Positions 43,093-51,909 of a DNA stretch of 64,000 nt are shown here, one piece after another. Numbering within the stretch: position 1 is the first letter of the stretch; every line of letters starts with the position of its first letter. The notes beneath the pieces were generated by a model that was not told the origin of the DNA, ran no database searches, and saw only the letters and a program-made list of their open reading frames with translations. Source of the stretch: Bdellovibrio sp. ArHS (GTDB lineage: Bacteria > Bdellovibrionota > Bdellovibrionia > Bdellovibrionales > Bdellovibrionaceae); assembly GCF_000786105.1 (NCBI RefSeq), contig NZ_JTEV01000010.1, positions 62,001 through 126,000 on the forward strand, in the 5' to 3' direction. The translations under genes were made by a program, and so were the position numbers.

Positions 43093-43956
43093 ATGAAAAA
43101 AGGATATTTCAAAACCGCAATTATTTTATTCGCTGCCGTTACTCAACTTACGGGATGTATGGAAGCTGCGCTCATGAAAGGCGTGACAGACGCCGCTTCG
43201 GGAAAAACAGGTGGGCAAAAGGAACCCGCCGTAACTAGCCCCGATGATTCCAATTCTTCCAATGACTCTGCGGCCTTGCCGGACTCGGGTGTCAGTGCCG
43301 GTGCTTTTAGCATCGAAAAAGAGGCGCAAAAGTACAAAGACCGTTACGAACTTACCGACACCTTTGCAAAGCTCACCGACAACCGAGGCGATGGAGTCGA
43401 AGAACTCTGGGGAACTCGGAATTTTCGCGTGGTTCTTCATGGTGTAATGTACCGAGGTGGAGCTAATAACAAGTACCTGAATCCATCGCGCAACAATGTG
43501 AATCCTTTGCCCACGGTGGGTTTGAACAACTTATGTAAAGAGGATTTCGGAGCGTCGGTGTATCTTTATTCGGAAAACTATTCGACGGCACCGAAGAGCG
43601 TGACTTGTCAAAACACCTCTCATCAGACTCATACGCTGCAGTATAAACAATATGCCGCTGCCGGTGAAAATGAAGCCATTTTGCAAATGGTCTATAACCG
43701 CATCAAAGGTAAGCTGAACGGGCCTATTTACGCTCACTGTTGGAATGGGTGGCATTCGTCAGGCTTGATCGCGGGAATGGCGCTAAAACAATTTTGTGGC
43801 TGGAGCAATGATAAGGTTGACGCCTATTGGGTGAAGAACACCGACGGAAACTCTTCGGGTTTCACGACTATTCGCAACCGTCTGAAGGCATTTAAGCCCT
43901 ATGTGAAGTTTTCGATTACGGCGGCGGAAAGAGCCGCCATCTGTCCGGCGAATTAA
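43093..43956 (+). CDS. Lipoprotein with dual-specificity-phosphatase-like fold, signature Arg replaced by Ser
   Basis: 287 aa from ATG 43093 (an upstream in-frame ATG at 43057 does not fit the signal). Lipobox LTGC puts Cys22 at the mature N-terminus; a Ser/Asn/Asp-rich linker follows. The C-terminal domain (from about residue 100) has FRVVLHGVMYRGGANN and IYAHCWNGWHSSGLIAGMAL, like the HCxxGxxR(S/T) loop of tyrosine/dual-specificity phosphatases: His215, Cys216 and Gly219 are present, but position 222 is Ser, not Arg. So it may bind phosphate poorly or have another role. A terminator follows. Confidence 0.72.
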   Translation: MKKGYFKTAIILFAAVTQLTGCMEAALMKGVTDAASGKTGGQKEPAVTSPDDSNSSNDSAALPDSGVSAGAFSIEKEAQKYKDRYELTDTFAKLTDNRGDGVEELWGTRNFRVVLHGVMYRGGANNKYLNPSRNNVNPLPTVGLNNLCKEDFGASVYLYSENYSTAPKSVTCQNTSHQTHTLQYKQYAAAGENEAILQMVYNRIKGKLNGPIYAHCWNGWHSSGLIAGMALKQFCGWSNDKVDAYWVKNTDGNSSGFTTIRNRLKAFKPYVKFSITAAERAAICPAN

Positions 43957-43961
43957 AAAAG

Positions 43962-43990
43962 AAAAGGGCCGATTTTGCGGCCCTTTTTTA
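43962..43990. terminator. Bidirectional intrinsic terminator
   Basis: GAAAAGGGCCG, loop ATTTTG, CGGCCCTTTTTTA: a GC-rich stem with A- and T-runs between the phosphatase-like lipoprotein gene and hldC. Confidence 0.88.
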
Positions 43991-44455
43991 TTTTTGCGCT
44001 TTTTCGATCAGTTTCGTTGTGGACTTGCCATCCACAAACTGGAGCGACATGACCTTCCCGCCGTAGGACATGACAAACGGAGCACCCACAATCGATTCTA
44101 TTTTCCAGTCGCCGCCTTTGACTAAAATGTCGGGGCGAACTTTGTGAATCAGATTTTCGGGCGTTTCTTCGGTAAAGATCACCGTGAAATCCACGGCCGC
44201 TAGAGCCGCCAAGATCTCGGCACGATCATTTTCAACCTGTACTGGGCGAGTAGGGCCTTTAAGTTTTTTTACACTGGCATCCGAGTTGACTCCGACCACC
44301 AGGACATCACCTAAAGCTCTGGCTTCCTGCAAATAACGAACGTGGCCGACATGCAGAAGATCAAAGCAGCCATTGGTGAAAACGATTTTTTTTCCTTGAG
44401 AGCGAAGCGGAGCCAAGCTGTTTTCAATATCATCAAATTTACGAACTTGGCCCAT
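43988..44455 (-). CDS. D-glycero-beta-D-manno-heptose 1-phosphate adenylyltransferase (HldE C-domain type)
   Basis: 155 aa nucleotidyltransferase: [20 protein letters not shown] carries the HxGH motif and [17 protein letters not shown] the substrate loop, ending [13 protein letters not shown] and [11 protein letters not shown]. These match the RfaE2/HldC enzymes that make ADP-heptose for lipopolysaccharide core (the kinase half, HldA, is elsewhere). The HldE C-terminal domain is the nearest fusion relative. It follows the RDD gene by a few nt as the last gene of the rsmE-prmA run. Confidence 0.93.
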   Translation of the reverse strand: MGQVRKFDDIENSLAPLRSQGKKIVFTNGCFDLLHVGHVRYLQEARALGDVLVVGVNSDASVKKLKGPTRPVQVENDRAEILAALAAVDFTVIFTEETPENLIHKVRPDILVKGGDWKIESIVGAPFVMSYGGKVMSLQFVDGKSTTKLIEKAQK

Positions 44456-44460
44456 GGAAA

Positions 44461-45240
44461 TTATGCCTTTTTATAGAGGCGAGCGCCTGTGATAGAACCT
44501 GCAAGATCCTGTCCCAGAACAGTCGAAAGAATTGGGAAGACAATAAAGCCAGTCGCGATAACCAGCAAAGAACGAGCGACCACTCGCAAAGAGTAAGACG
44601 CTTTATTTAGTTCTGCAGGTTGACCAACACGCTGATCAAAAGCCCACTCACCAGGTGTGCAGCCCATGAATAAACGGTTCACCGTCAGATAAGCAAAGCT
44701 CACCATCGCGAACAGTGACAATGTCGCGATGTAGATCATTCCTTGTGAATCTGGATTTGTCAGATTACCAATGAGATCCACTTTCGTGATCACCAGCAAA
44801 ATAATCATGCACAACAAACTAGAGGCGACAACAAGCATCCCATCCAGCATGGCGGCAGAAAAACTCCACGTCGCTTTTTTGTATTCTTCTTTAACCGCAG
44901 CTTGCGAGATTTTTTGTTTGCTGTTGTCGAAATCCAAACGACGATTCTTCTGAAGAGTCTTGAGAATTTCGTCAACGGCCGCAGAACCATCGCCACCGAC
45001 TTCGGTCGCACCAGGAGCCGGTTGGATTTGTGGGGAGGTATTACGGCTTTTGCGTGGCAAAGGAGGACGTAATGGGTCCACAGAGGATTCTTCAATCAAC
45101 TCCAAGCCTTGACCCATCATACGGTTTTTAGAAAATGTCTCTGTCTTCGGTTCATCTTTGGCGCCTGCGGCCGCTTTCTTTTTATGAAAACCTAGACCGT
45201 CCGTGAGTGGCTTAAACTCAAATTCCTCGAAGGGATCCAT
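44461..45240 (-). CDS. RDD family membrane protein with long cytoplasmic N-terminal region
   Basis: 259 aa from ATG 45240 ([12 protein letters not shown]), chosen over an upstream in-frame start because GGAGAGGGA lies just before it. The first ~130 residues are charged and Pro/Lys-rich, probably disordered. The C-terminal half has three or four helices and RDD features: [17 protein letters not shown] (Arg/Asp pair replaced in part by Asp), [16 protein letters not shown] and [19 protein letters not shown] proteins are small integral membrane proteins, some transporting ions. It lies between rsmE and hldC in the same operon. Function not assigned. Confidence 0.82.
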   Translation of the reverse strand: MDPFEEFEFKPLTDGLGFHKKKAAAGAKDEPKTETFSKNRMMGQGLELIEESSVDPLRPPLPRKSRNTSPQIQPAPGATEVGGDGSAAVDEILKTLQKNRRLDFDNSKQKISQAAVKEEYKKATWSFSAAMLDGMLVVASSLLCMIILLVITKVDLIGNLTNPDSQGMIYIATLSLFAMVSFAYLTVNRLFMGCTPGEWAFDQRVGQPAELNKASYSLRVVARSLLVIATGFIVFPILSTVLGQDLAGSITGARLYKKA

Positions 45241-45251
45241 TCCCTCTCCTT

Positions 45252-46013
45252 TCAACACATCAGATCAAAGTCATACTTTAGGACTGATACCAGAGCCATG
45301 CAAGCCGTTTCAACTCGCAAAACCTGGGGTCCCAAGGTGACTGGGCGAAGGCCTAGTTGCTGAAATTTTTCGACTTCATTGTGAGAAAATCCGCCTTCCG
45401 AGCCCACGATAATCCAGATCGCCTTAACTCCTTGAGGATGCTGGGATTTCACCTGTTGAACATAATCCTTGATGCTAAGAGTCGATGGACCCTCATAAGC
45501 AAATAGACCCACGTGGTTCGCATCCTGGTTAATCAAATCTGATATTTTCTCGAACGAAATCGCGGGCTGCACCTTCAGCAAATCGCCGCGGCCAGACTGT
45601 TGTGTAGCGGAGCGGACAATCTTGTCCCAGCGTTCGACCTTGTTATCAGAAAGCTTTTCGCCAGTTCTAAGAAAACTGAATTCTGAAAAGAATGGCTGAA
45701 TGCTTTTAACCCCCATTTCCACAGCTTTTTCCATAATGGCATCCATGACGGGGAAGCGTGAAATGGAAAGGGCCAAATGGATATGAGGCTCTTTTAATGG
45801 AGGTATGATTCGTTCTTCAAGAATACGAGCGGTGGCGTTCTTTTTTGCCACCACCGTGACTTCGACGAAATACGCTTTGCTATCTTCCGTAAGTACTTCG
45901 AACTTCGAGCCCACCTCTTGGCGGCAGACATCGAAAATATGATGAAAAACATCACCCGTGAAGTTCACCTGATCCTGGAACAAATCTTTTTTTTCGATCC
46001 AATAGCGTCTCAT
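45252..46013 (-). CDS. rsmE: 16S rRNA m3U1498 methyltransferase RsmE
   Basis: RsmE methylates N3 of U1498 of 16S rRNA using SAM. 254 aa starting at MRRYWIEK (46013). The SPOUT-type C-terminal region is visible as IWIIVGSEGGFSHNEVEKFQQLGLRPVTLGPQVLRVETA, the family's SAM-binding knot; MEKAVEMGVKSIQPFFSEFS lies in the middle. The start overlaps the prmA stop by 4 nt (ATGA), so the two are translationally coupled. The RDD gene follows. Confidence 0.95.
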   Translation of the reverse strand: MRRYWIEKKDLFQDQVNFTGDVFHHIFDVCRQEVGSKFEVLTEDSKAYFVEVTVVAKKNATARILEERIIPPLKEPHIHLALSISRFPVMDAIMEKAVEMGVKSIQPFFSEFSFLRTGEKLSDNKVERWDKIVRSATQQSGRGDLLKVQPAISFEKISDLINQDANHVGLFAYEGPSTLSIKDYVQQVKSQHPQGVKAIWIIVGSEGGFSHNEVEKFQQLGLRPVTLGPQVLRVETACMALVSVLKYDFDLMC

Positions 46014-46912
46014 AGTTTTGCTTGGGCCCAATAGCCCACCCATTCGTCTTTTTCGAGGCGACGAAGAACTGTGAGACCTGAGTTTTCCATGAATTTTTCA
46101 AAGAAGTGATTGTCACGTTCTTCAAGAATACCTGTCAGAAGGATGTGACCACCTGGTTTTAAGACACGAAGAAGGTCGGATTTGATATTGATTAGAACGC
46201 CATCAATAATGTTGGCGACCACCACATCATATTGAGAGCGCATATCTTCAATCTGTGTTTCGGGAATATCGATTTGTTCCAGATGATTCAGCTTCACATT
46301 TTCACGCGCCACACGGCGAGCTTCAGGATCAATTTCAATTCCAGTGACCAGGCCCATACCACTCATCTGTGCCAACATAGCGAGAATCGCGGTGCCGGTG
46401 CCGACGTCGAGCATAGCCCATTCGGCAATTTCACTTTTATATTTTTCGGCCAGCTTGTGGATGAAGAAGGCCATCATTTGCGTCGTGGCATGAGTGCCCG
46501 TACCAAAAGCCATTCCGGGATCGATAAAGATCGCGTGTTTGCATTCTTCTGGTGGCTGCAACCAGGACGGAACCACCCAGAAATCGCCGACCAGTTTAAA
46601 AGGCTTAAATCCTTTTTTCCATTCTTCCAACCAGTCCTTATTTTCTTCCTCGAAAATATTCCATCTGATGCCGGCATTGATTTCCAAAAGACCGTCAAAG
46701 AAAGTCTGAGCAGGTTCTTCTGGGAAAAAAACATCCATTTCGTGGGAACGAACGTGAAGAAGTTTGGGATCGTAGGTGAGATCGGGTTGAATAAATGCCA
46801 AAGCCTCTGTCACTCCAGAGGCGCCACATTCAAAACTGTGTGTGGTGATGATGTCTTCCAGTTCGGCTGGCACTTGGCTTAGGCGGATACGAAAATAAGA
46901 ATTGTCACTCAT
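46010..46912 (-). CDS. prmA: Ribosomal protein L11 methyltransferase PrmA
   Basis: PrmA trimethylates ribosomal protein L11. 300 aa from ATG 46912 (MSDNSYFRIRLSQVP); a longer frame upstream runs into the secreted-protein gene and is not used. SAM and substrate motifs: IDPGMAFGTGTHATTQMM, MLDVGTGTAILAML, GIEIDPEARRVARENV, VVANIIDGVL and PGGHILLTGILEE. The N-terminal L11-binding part is present (FEEENKDWLEEWKKGFKPF). Its start overlaps the end of the upstream FlgT-like gene by 8 nt, and rsmE follows with a 4-nt overlap. Confidence 0.95.
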   Translation of the reverse strand: MSDNSYFRIRLSQVPAELEDIITTHSFECGASGVTEALAFIQPDLTYDPKLLHVRSHEMDVFFPEEPAQTFFDGLLEINAGIRWNIFEEENKDWLEEWKKGFKPFKLVGDFWVVPSWLQPPEECKHAIFIDPGMAFGTGTHATTQMMAFFIHKLAEKYKSEIAEWAMLDVGTGTAILAMLAQMSGMGLVTGIEIDPEARRVARENVKLNHLEQIDIPETQIEDMRSQYDVVVANIIDGVLINIKSDLLRVLKPGGHILLTGILEERDNHFFEKFMENSGLTVLRRLEKDEWVGYWAQAKL

Positions 46913-47639
46913 GAAGAGTGTTGTTACCAGAATCCGCCGTTTTTTCAAGGGTTTCCCTGACGGTCGCCGAGGATGCCGCGGTCGATGGTGCGGTGGGGGC
47001 TGAACTGCTATTAGTTGCGGCAGAAAGCACGCTATTGGCATTGGCGTTGGCAGAAACTACAGGGTTCGCTCCTGCTGTATTTACTGCCGCAGCGGGAGTC
47101 GATATCGGCAGGGCCGTAGCCGGGGTCACGCCCACCAGGGGGGCGACGGGGGAAGAAGCCGTGGTTACGGTTACGAGAGCGGCTGCGACCGCATTGGTTT
47201 CCGGTTCTACTTCAGCCACTTTGCGTTTGGGTTTCGGCTTTGAGTTATCAATAAACGATCCCTGAAGGTCGATACGGTCGCCTGTCATGATGCCGACTTG
47301 TTCCAGCATGGGCAGTTCGTCGCGGGAAAGCAGGGTGTACTCGCGAGCGACCGCGACCCGGTCATAGACCGCGATGATTTTAAGCTGGCCCACGGGAACA
47401 TTGATTTCACCAACGGCGTTAGCGCCACTGGCGTCGCGAATATTGATCTTACGAACGGCCGTTACAACCAGGTTTTTTTTCAATCCCGAAGAGGGGCCGG
47501 CGTTGATGTAGAAGTCTTTGTAGACGGTGTCCTCTTCAGACATCGTGATATTTCGGCGCACATCCACGATGCTGATATCGGCGGCTTGAGATTTCATCGT
47601 GAAACCGACAAGAAGCAAAAAGAGAGAGATAAACTTCAT
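46905..47639 (-). CDS. Exported protein with FlgT-C-like domain and low-complexity tail; probable flagellar-regulon member
   Basis: 244 aa with a signal peptide (MKFISLFLLLVGFTMKSQAA). The domain of residues ~20-135 (ISIVDVRRNITMSEEDTVYKDFY; VGQLKIIAVYDRVAVAREYTLL; IMTGDRIDLQ) resembles the FlgT C-terminal (SHS2/SH3-like) domain of flagellar basal-body ring proteins. The last ~110 residues are Ala/Thr/Val/Ser-rich and probably disordered. A near-consensus sigma-28 promoter (47672-47699) precedes it and AAGG sits before the ATG, so flagellar control is well supported; the FlgT link is weaker. Overlaps prmA by 8 nt. Confidence 0.75.
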   Translation of the reverse strand: MKFISLFLLLVGFTMKSQAADISIVDVRRNITMSEEDTVYKDFYINAGPSSGLKKNLVVTAVRKINIRDASGANAVGEINVPVGQLKIIAVYDRVAVAREYTLLSRDELPMLEQVGIMTGDRIDLQGSFIDNSKPKPKRKVAEVEPETNAVAAALVTVTTASSPVAPLVGVTPATALPISTPAAAVNTAGANPVVSANANANSVLSAATNSSSAPTAPSTAASSATVRETLEKTADSGNNTLHE

Positions 47640-47671
47640 AAGAAAACCTTTCCATGGTTTGTCTGGAAGCT

Positions 47672-47699
47672 TTATCGGCTGTCTTATTTTGAAACTTAA
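47672..47699 (-). promoter_or_regulatory. Near-consensus sigma-28 (FliA) promoter
   Basis: On the minus strand TTAAGTTT (47699-47692), a 12-nt spacer and GCCGATAA (47679-47672) match the sigma-28 consensus TAAAGTTT...GCCGATAA at 7/8 and 8/8. It lies about 33 bp upstream of the FlgT-like gene and is the best sigma-28-type site in the window. Confidence 0.82.
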
Positions 47700-47731
47700 G
47701 AAGGGAAAAGGACTTAGGGATCTAAGTCCAG

Positions 47732-48025
47732 TTAGTTAGAAACGATGGCACCTTGAACTGAGCTGTAAACCTTGTAGGTGTTGTCCGACGTCGTTTGCTC
47801 AATACCCGACATGTAGTTTCCTACCGTGCTTTGTACGTGGTATGTCACTCCATTGCCCGAGGCCGTTCCCGTCTGGGTCGATCCAGAAACTAAGCCTGTA
47901 GTCTTCGCGGGATCTTGAAATTTAATGGGGGCGGGGACTTCCTTGGCAAGTTGCTCAAGGGTTGCTTCCATCGAACACCCTGTTGCCAAAATGCTAAGTA
48001 GAGCCAGGAGAAATAGATTTTTCAC
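47732..48025 (-). CDS. Small lipoprotein paired with the first MAT fibre gene
   Basis: About 97 aa from GTG 48025 (GGAGG lies 6 nt upstream); a TTG at 48031 is less likely. The signal NLFLLALLSILATGC gives a lipobox ATGC. The mature part is short and rich in Thr, Ser, Gln and Gly with beta-strand character (NGVTYHVQSTVGNYMSGIEQTTSDNTYKVYSSVQ), and no cysteine other than the lipid one. It follows the first fibre gene by 21 nt. Because a second fibre gene is also paired with a small lipoprotein, an anchoring or assembly role for the fibre is inferred. Confidence 0.72.
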   Translation of the reverse strand: MKNLFLLALLSILATGCSMEATLEQLAKEVPAPIKFQDPAKTTGLVSGSTQTGTASGNGVTYHVQSTVGNYMSGIEQTTSDNTYKVYSSVQGAIVSN

Positions 48026-48046
48026 GTACAACCTCCGACAGGATAC

Positions 48047-48073
48047 TTATCGGCGGGATGCCGGGTTTCTTTG
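48047..48073 (-). promoter_or_regulatory. Candidate sigma-28 promoter at the end of the first fibre gene
   Basis: On the minus strand CAAAGAAA (48073-48066), an 11-nt spacer and GCCGATAA (48054-48047). The -10 is a perfect consensus and the -35 keeps the AAAG core. It overlaps the stop codon of the fibre gene and would start a short leader (~15 nt) for the lipoprotein gene at 48025, just before its GGAGG. Confidence 0.6.
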
Positions 48074-51000
48074 AGTTTTCTCGTTTTGAGACCGTAGGTA
48101 GTTCATAAGTTCTGTATTTTGCTTTTGAAGTTCGTCATTGCGTTTTTGCAGGTCGGCCATTTGCGACTCAAGCTTTTCTAAACGTTGATCGTTTTGCGAA
48201 AACTTCGCCAGGACTTCGCGATAGAATTCCTGTAGCGCTTGGGTTAAAGGTGCAATCATATTCATGTAAGAAACGGCCTTCAGACCGGTGCTTTCATTCT
48301 CGGTCACAAGTTCGGGATAGATCTTCTCTAGTTCTTGCGCGATAAAACCCATCTGCAGTCGCGGGTCCGCGTGTGGATCTTTCCAGTGATAAGAAGCCGG
48401 ACGAAGTTGCAGAATTTTTTCAAGGCTGTGATCTAAAGTATGAATATCTTTTTTCAGACGCACGTCTGAAGCGCCATTTACGGTTCCTGCCGTGGTTAAA
48501 TTTCCTGAAGCGGAAAGAGCCATGCGAATCTGTCCCACACCACCGCTGGTGGTCAGGAACTCGATATTCCCAGAATCAATTTCGTTGGCGACAACCAGTC
48601 GATTTGTGCCCGCATTGGGATAACCGAAGTAGCCAGAGCGCACCGCAGGAGCTGAAGTCCGTGCGTAAATACTCATATAAACATGATCGGCCGAGCCTGG
48701 TTTTAGTGCCAAGCCATTGGTTTCAAGCGCTGTTGTCGTGACCCCATTGGGAGAGATTGTTAACGGGTTTAAATAGGGAATAAAGTTTCCATCGCCCTCG
48801 GAGTCCGCATCGACGCGCAAGGTTTTCGCGTCGAGAACCAGCCGGAATTGTTTTCCTGCGCCCGAAGTATCTGATTCGCTAAACATCAGCATGGGTGCGG
48901 TAGAGTCAATAATCGAATAACCCGTGGTTTTCGTCACGCCGACGACATCAAGATTCGCCGTTGGTGCGGTGGTCATCCCAATACCGACTTTTCCGCCCAC
49001 GACCAAGCTGATATCTTGCGTCGTTCGCCAATCCCCCTTAGCGGTACTGACATTTCCCAAGCGAACGGTGTTATCCGCCGTCGAAGACAAGGGGCCCAGC
49101 CCCCAATATCCTGAGCTGCGCCAATTTCCTACGTATTGGGCTTGTCCCAAAGTATCGTGATAACTTCCAGCAAACATTCCATAATAGGCGGCTTGTGCAT
49201 CCCAAGGTCCTACTTGAAAAGTATTTCCTGGATCCATTGCGCCCACGCCAAATCTTCCATCGGCTTTCAAACGAACTTTTTCATCATTGTTTGTATCGAA
49301 AATAATATCCGCATTCGTGCCATTGGTGATGTAGAAATCGTTCGTTGCGCCCACGGCAAAGCCGAAAGTTCCTAACCAAGTCCCATTGCGAAGAAAGTCG
49401 ATCTCGGATTTTCCACTGGCCGGTGAGTTGACGATGAGCGGAGTTTTCGTTGCCGAGGGCGCCATCACCATCAGGCCGGCCGTATTGTCGGGCGCGCCAC
49501 CAATACCGACATAACCATCTTTGTGAATGGTCATGCGTGTAGTACCCGTTGTTTCGAAGTTCAAGGCATAGGCATCGTTGGTTCCCAAAGTCGCCGCTGC
49601 GCTAAAAGAGTTTCCGTTCTGAATAAAATAGGAGGATGTGGGAAGCGAAGTACAAATCATCAATCCCGTTGCATCGAAAGAGACGTACTGTCCCGCAGAA
49701 CAAGTAAATGGCACCACCGCCGAACCCGAAACATTCGAGGCCAGCAAGCGATTAGCCGTCAGAGAGGTCGCTCCGGTCCCACCATTCGCGATCGGCAGTG
49801 CTCCTGTCACTTCTGTTGCGAGATTCACTGCAGAGCCATTCGTAGCACTTGTCAAACGTCCTTGCGCGTCCACGGTGATATTTGCTCGAGTGTATGAACC
49901 AGCGGTCACCGAAGTGTCGGCTAGTGAAATGGTGCCCGTCCCCGTGATCGGTCCACCCGAAAGCCCGGTTCCAGTGGCAATGTTTGTGACGGTGCCTGCA
50001 TTGGAACTGTCGGCCGCCGGTGTCCATTTAACTCCGTCATATTTCAAAACCTGTCCAGCTGTTAAACCCGCCGTATCGACGGTCACACCTTTGATTTTAT
50101 TCACAGTGACGGTACCGATAGTTCCACTGACATCACCAGCGACAGAGACATTAATAGCCTGACATTGAAAGCCCACAACCGGGCTCCAATACATGGTTTG
50201 ATGAGCGGCGCAGTTGGCCGACGTGACATACCCATCGAAAGTTGTTTGCAATAAATAGCTGTTCAAAGTCGAGTTCAGATTTGCAACATCATTCATCCCG
50301 ATCGCGGCACTTAGCCATTTGGCACCGTCGTATTTCAAAAAGTGCCCATTGGTGGGCGCCGAACTCGCGACATCATAACCTTGTATTTTTGCGACAGTGG
50401 GATTGGGATATGAGCCGGAAAGATCGCCCCCGGCGACACCGATAGGAGTTCGAGCATCACTCAGGCGCGGGTCATTACCCGCAGCTAAAGTGTTTGCACT
50501 CGTGCCGACATTGACCGTCAAAATTGGTGTCGAAACATTGTTGGTCACCGTCAGATAACCATTGGCAGAAGTGACATTGGTCACAGTCCCGCCACTGGCA
50601 CCGGTCACCGCGGCACAGCTTAAAGAACTTCCATTCCAAGTCAGAAATTCACTGGCGTTACAGGTCGGGATTCCGGTTTTTATAACGAAGTCACTGACTT
50701 CGTGTTCACCCAGCTTTTCCGCTGATTGAGAAAAAGCGGCAAACGGAACGGTGCGAATTTCGTTGTCGGGTGTGAGCAGCTTCCACCCCGTTCCGTCATG
50801 AAACTGCACCCGCAGTAAGCGCGTATGACTGACTGCCGGCGTGTAAGTTCCCGCCACATTATTGTCAGCGTCAGCACAGTCGTGAGTGGTGCTGTTGTTG
50901 AAAGCATTTAAAAGAGTTTTCGTCGGAGAAGAAGGGAAGAGTTTGGTTCCGGCGCCAATTGGAACATCGAACACGCCATGACTGTTCGTCATGTTGATCC

Positions 51001-51196
51001 CATTTTTTTGTTCGCGATAGATCACGCAAGATCCGGTGTTGTTTGTAATCTCGAACAGGAAACTTACGTTATTGTACTCTAAAGCACTGCCATCGCTTTT
51101 AACAATACGCCCCTGGTAAGTGAGAAGATTGGGCGCCGCAAGGGTATGCAAGGATGCCAAAATAGAAAAGACAACAAGATACGTTCCGGTTTTCAT
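48047..51196 (-). CDS. MAT-type trimeric fibre protein with S74 chaperone domain (first)
   Basis: A secreted 1049-aa fibre. The signal peptide (MKTGTYLVVFSILASLHTLA) is followed by an N-terminal globular domain (~20-165), a tail-fibre-like repeat region with the pattern GDLSGSYPNPTVAKIQG and GHFLKYDGAKW, a receptor-like middle region and a C-terminal S74 intramolecular-chaperone domain: Ser910-Asp911 in SDVRLKKDI is the expected self-cleavage site, leaving a ~140-aa chaperone that ends in a coiled coil. This is the layout of Bdellovibrio MAT adhesins, which recognise prey surfaces. A small lipoprotein gene follows and a broken prepilin gene precedes it. Confidence 0.88.
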   Translation of the reverse strand: MKTGTYLVVFSILASLHTLAAPNLLTYQGRIVKSDGSALEYNNVSFLFEITNNTGSCVIYREQKNGINMTNSHGVFDVPIGAGTKLFPSSPTKTLLNAFNNSTTHDCADADNNVAGTYTPAVSHTRLLRVQFHDGTGWKLLTPDNEIRTVPFAAFSQSAEKLGEHEVSDFVIKTGIPTCNASEFLTWNGSSLSCAAVTGASGGTVTNVTSANGYLTVTNNVSTPILTVNVGTSANTLAAGNDPRLSDARTPIGVAGGDLSGSYPNPTVAKIQGYDVASSAPTNGHFLKYDGAKWLSAAIGMNDVANLNSTLNSYLLQTTFDGYVTSANCAAHQTMYWSPVVGFQCQAINVSVAGDVSGTIGTVTVNKIKGVTVDTAGLTAGQVLKYDGVKWTPAADSSNAGTVTNIATGTGLSGGPITGTGTISLADTSVTAGSYTRANITVDAQGRLTSATNGSAVNLATEVTGALPIANGGTGATSLTANRLLASNVSGSAVVPFTCSAGQYVSFDATGLMICTSLPTSSYFIQNGNSFSAAATLGTNDAYALNFETTGTTRMTIHKDGYVGIGGAPDNTAGLMVMAPSATKTPLIVNSPASGKSEIDFLRNGTWLGTFGFAVGATNDFYITNGTNADIIFDTNNDEKVRLKADGRFGVGAMDPGNTFQVGPWDAQAAYYGMFAGSYHDTLGQAQYVGNWRSSGYWGLGPLSSTADNTVRLGNVSTAKGDWRTTQDISLVVGGKVGIGMTTAPTANLDVVGVTKTTGYSIIDSTAPMLMFSESDTSGAGKQFRLVLDAKTLRVDADSEGDGNFIPYLNPLTISPNGVTTTALETNGLALKPGSADHVYMSIYARTSAPAVRSGYFGYPNAGTNRLVVANEIDSGNIEFLTTSGGVGQIRMALSASGNLTTAGTVNGASDVRLKKDIHTLDHSLEKILQLRPASYHWKDPHADPRLQMGFIAQELEKIYPELVTENESTGLKAVSYMNMIAPLTQALQEFYREVLAKFSQNDQRLEKLESQMADLQKRNDELQKQNTELMNYLRSQNEKTQRNPASRR

Positions 51197-51375
51197 GGGA
51201 ACCTTATCGGAGCGGATTGCTTCTTTTGGAAGGTAAAAATTAAAAGTGAATGATAAGTCGAGGGGTCTTCAGATAACGGGTTCAAGATGAATCGTTAGTC
51301 CGGTTGCGTGGCCAAAATCAGAATCTTTAAATGCTTCAAAATGAGATGCTTTGAAGAAGATCCCTCTGATCGGGA

Positions 51376-51761
51376 TCACGGAATGATCACGCAGTGGAAG
51401 CCGAAGGGCGGGTGAGCAAACGATGTACTCGAACTCAAATCAATCGTAAAGACTCCCGTGCTGGAGCCCGTGTTCCATCTACCGCCACGACGGATGGCGC
51501 CGATTGCAGGGGCTACGCCAAGGTCCGGATAGTTGTCGACCAGAAGACGATTGCATAGAGTATTGCTGGTCATCGTTTGGACTAACAGTTTTTCGACATC
51601 CAGAGCCGCAATTTTTTCTGATAAGGCCCGGGTTTCTCTTTGTTGAGTCACATTAATTGTGATCACGCCAGCATCACAATCGATAGGATTCCCAGTGAGA
51701 CAAGGATTTCAACAAGGCTCATTCCGGATTCGTTTTGAAAACGAGTTCTACATTTTTTCAT
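51376..51761 (-). pseudogene. Frameshifted type IV prepilin-like gene
   Basis: On the minus strand the ATG at 51761 starts MKKCRTRFQNESG then MSLVEILVSLGILSIVMLA, a type III/IV prepilin signature (Gly before Met, Glu at +5, hydrophobic helix), but the frame stops (TGA) after about 31 codons. The continuation VITINVTQQRETRALSEKIAALDVEKL, plausible for a pilin alpha helix, is in another frame that runs to 51376. One missing base near CTGGCGTGATC would restore one protein of ~128 aa ending in a small domain with two cysteines. So it is probably inactive, unless the missing base is a sequencing error. Confidence 0.75.
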
Positions 51762-51865
51762 ATTCTTACGTTTCGGCGGGAAGGGGCGGGAGAGTGTAAG
51801 CTACGAAAGCGTTCCAAAGTAAAGAATGGAACACTCTAAGTCCGTTTATGCGTGTCAACGAAAGC

Positions 51866-51883
51866 AGGCCATCAAAGTGGCCT
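51866..51883. terminator. Weak hairpin between the second fibre gene and the prepilin remnant
   Basis: AGGCCA, loop TCAAAG, TGGCCT: a 6-bp stem just after the second fibre gene on the minus strand. The following T-tract is poor, so termination is uncertain. Confidence 0.3.
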
Positions 51884-51909
51884 CCATATATCAACGACAG
51901 CGACCAAGA

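Noticed and set aside
49638-50162. 174-codon ORF on the plus strand inside the first fibre gene
   Set aside because: Antisense shadow of a low-complexity Thr/Gly/Val-rich fibre region; no ribosome site or motif.
51197-51203. TCCGATAA just before the first fibre gene as a sigma-28 promoter
   Set aside because: Only the -10 matches; there is no acceptable -35 at 11-12 nt, and it lies 7 nt from the ATG, which would make a leaderless message.
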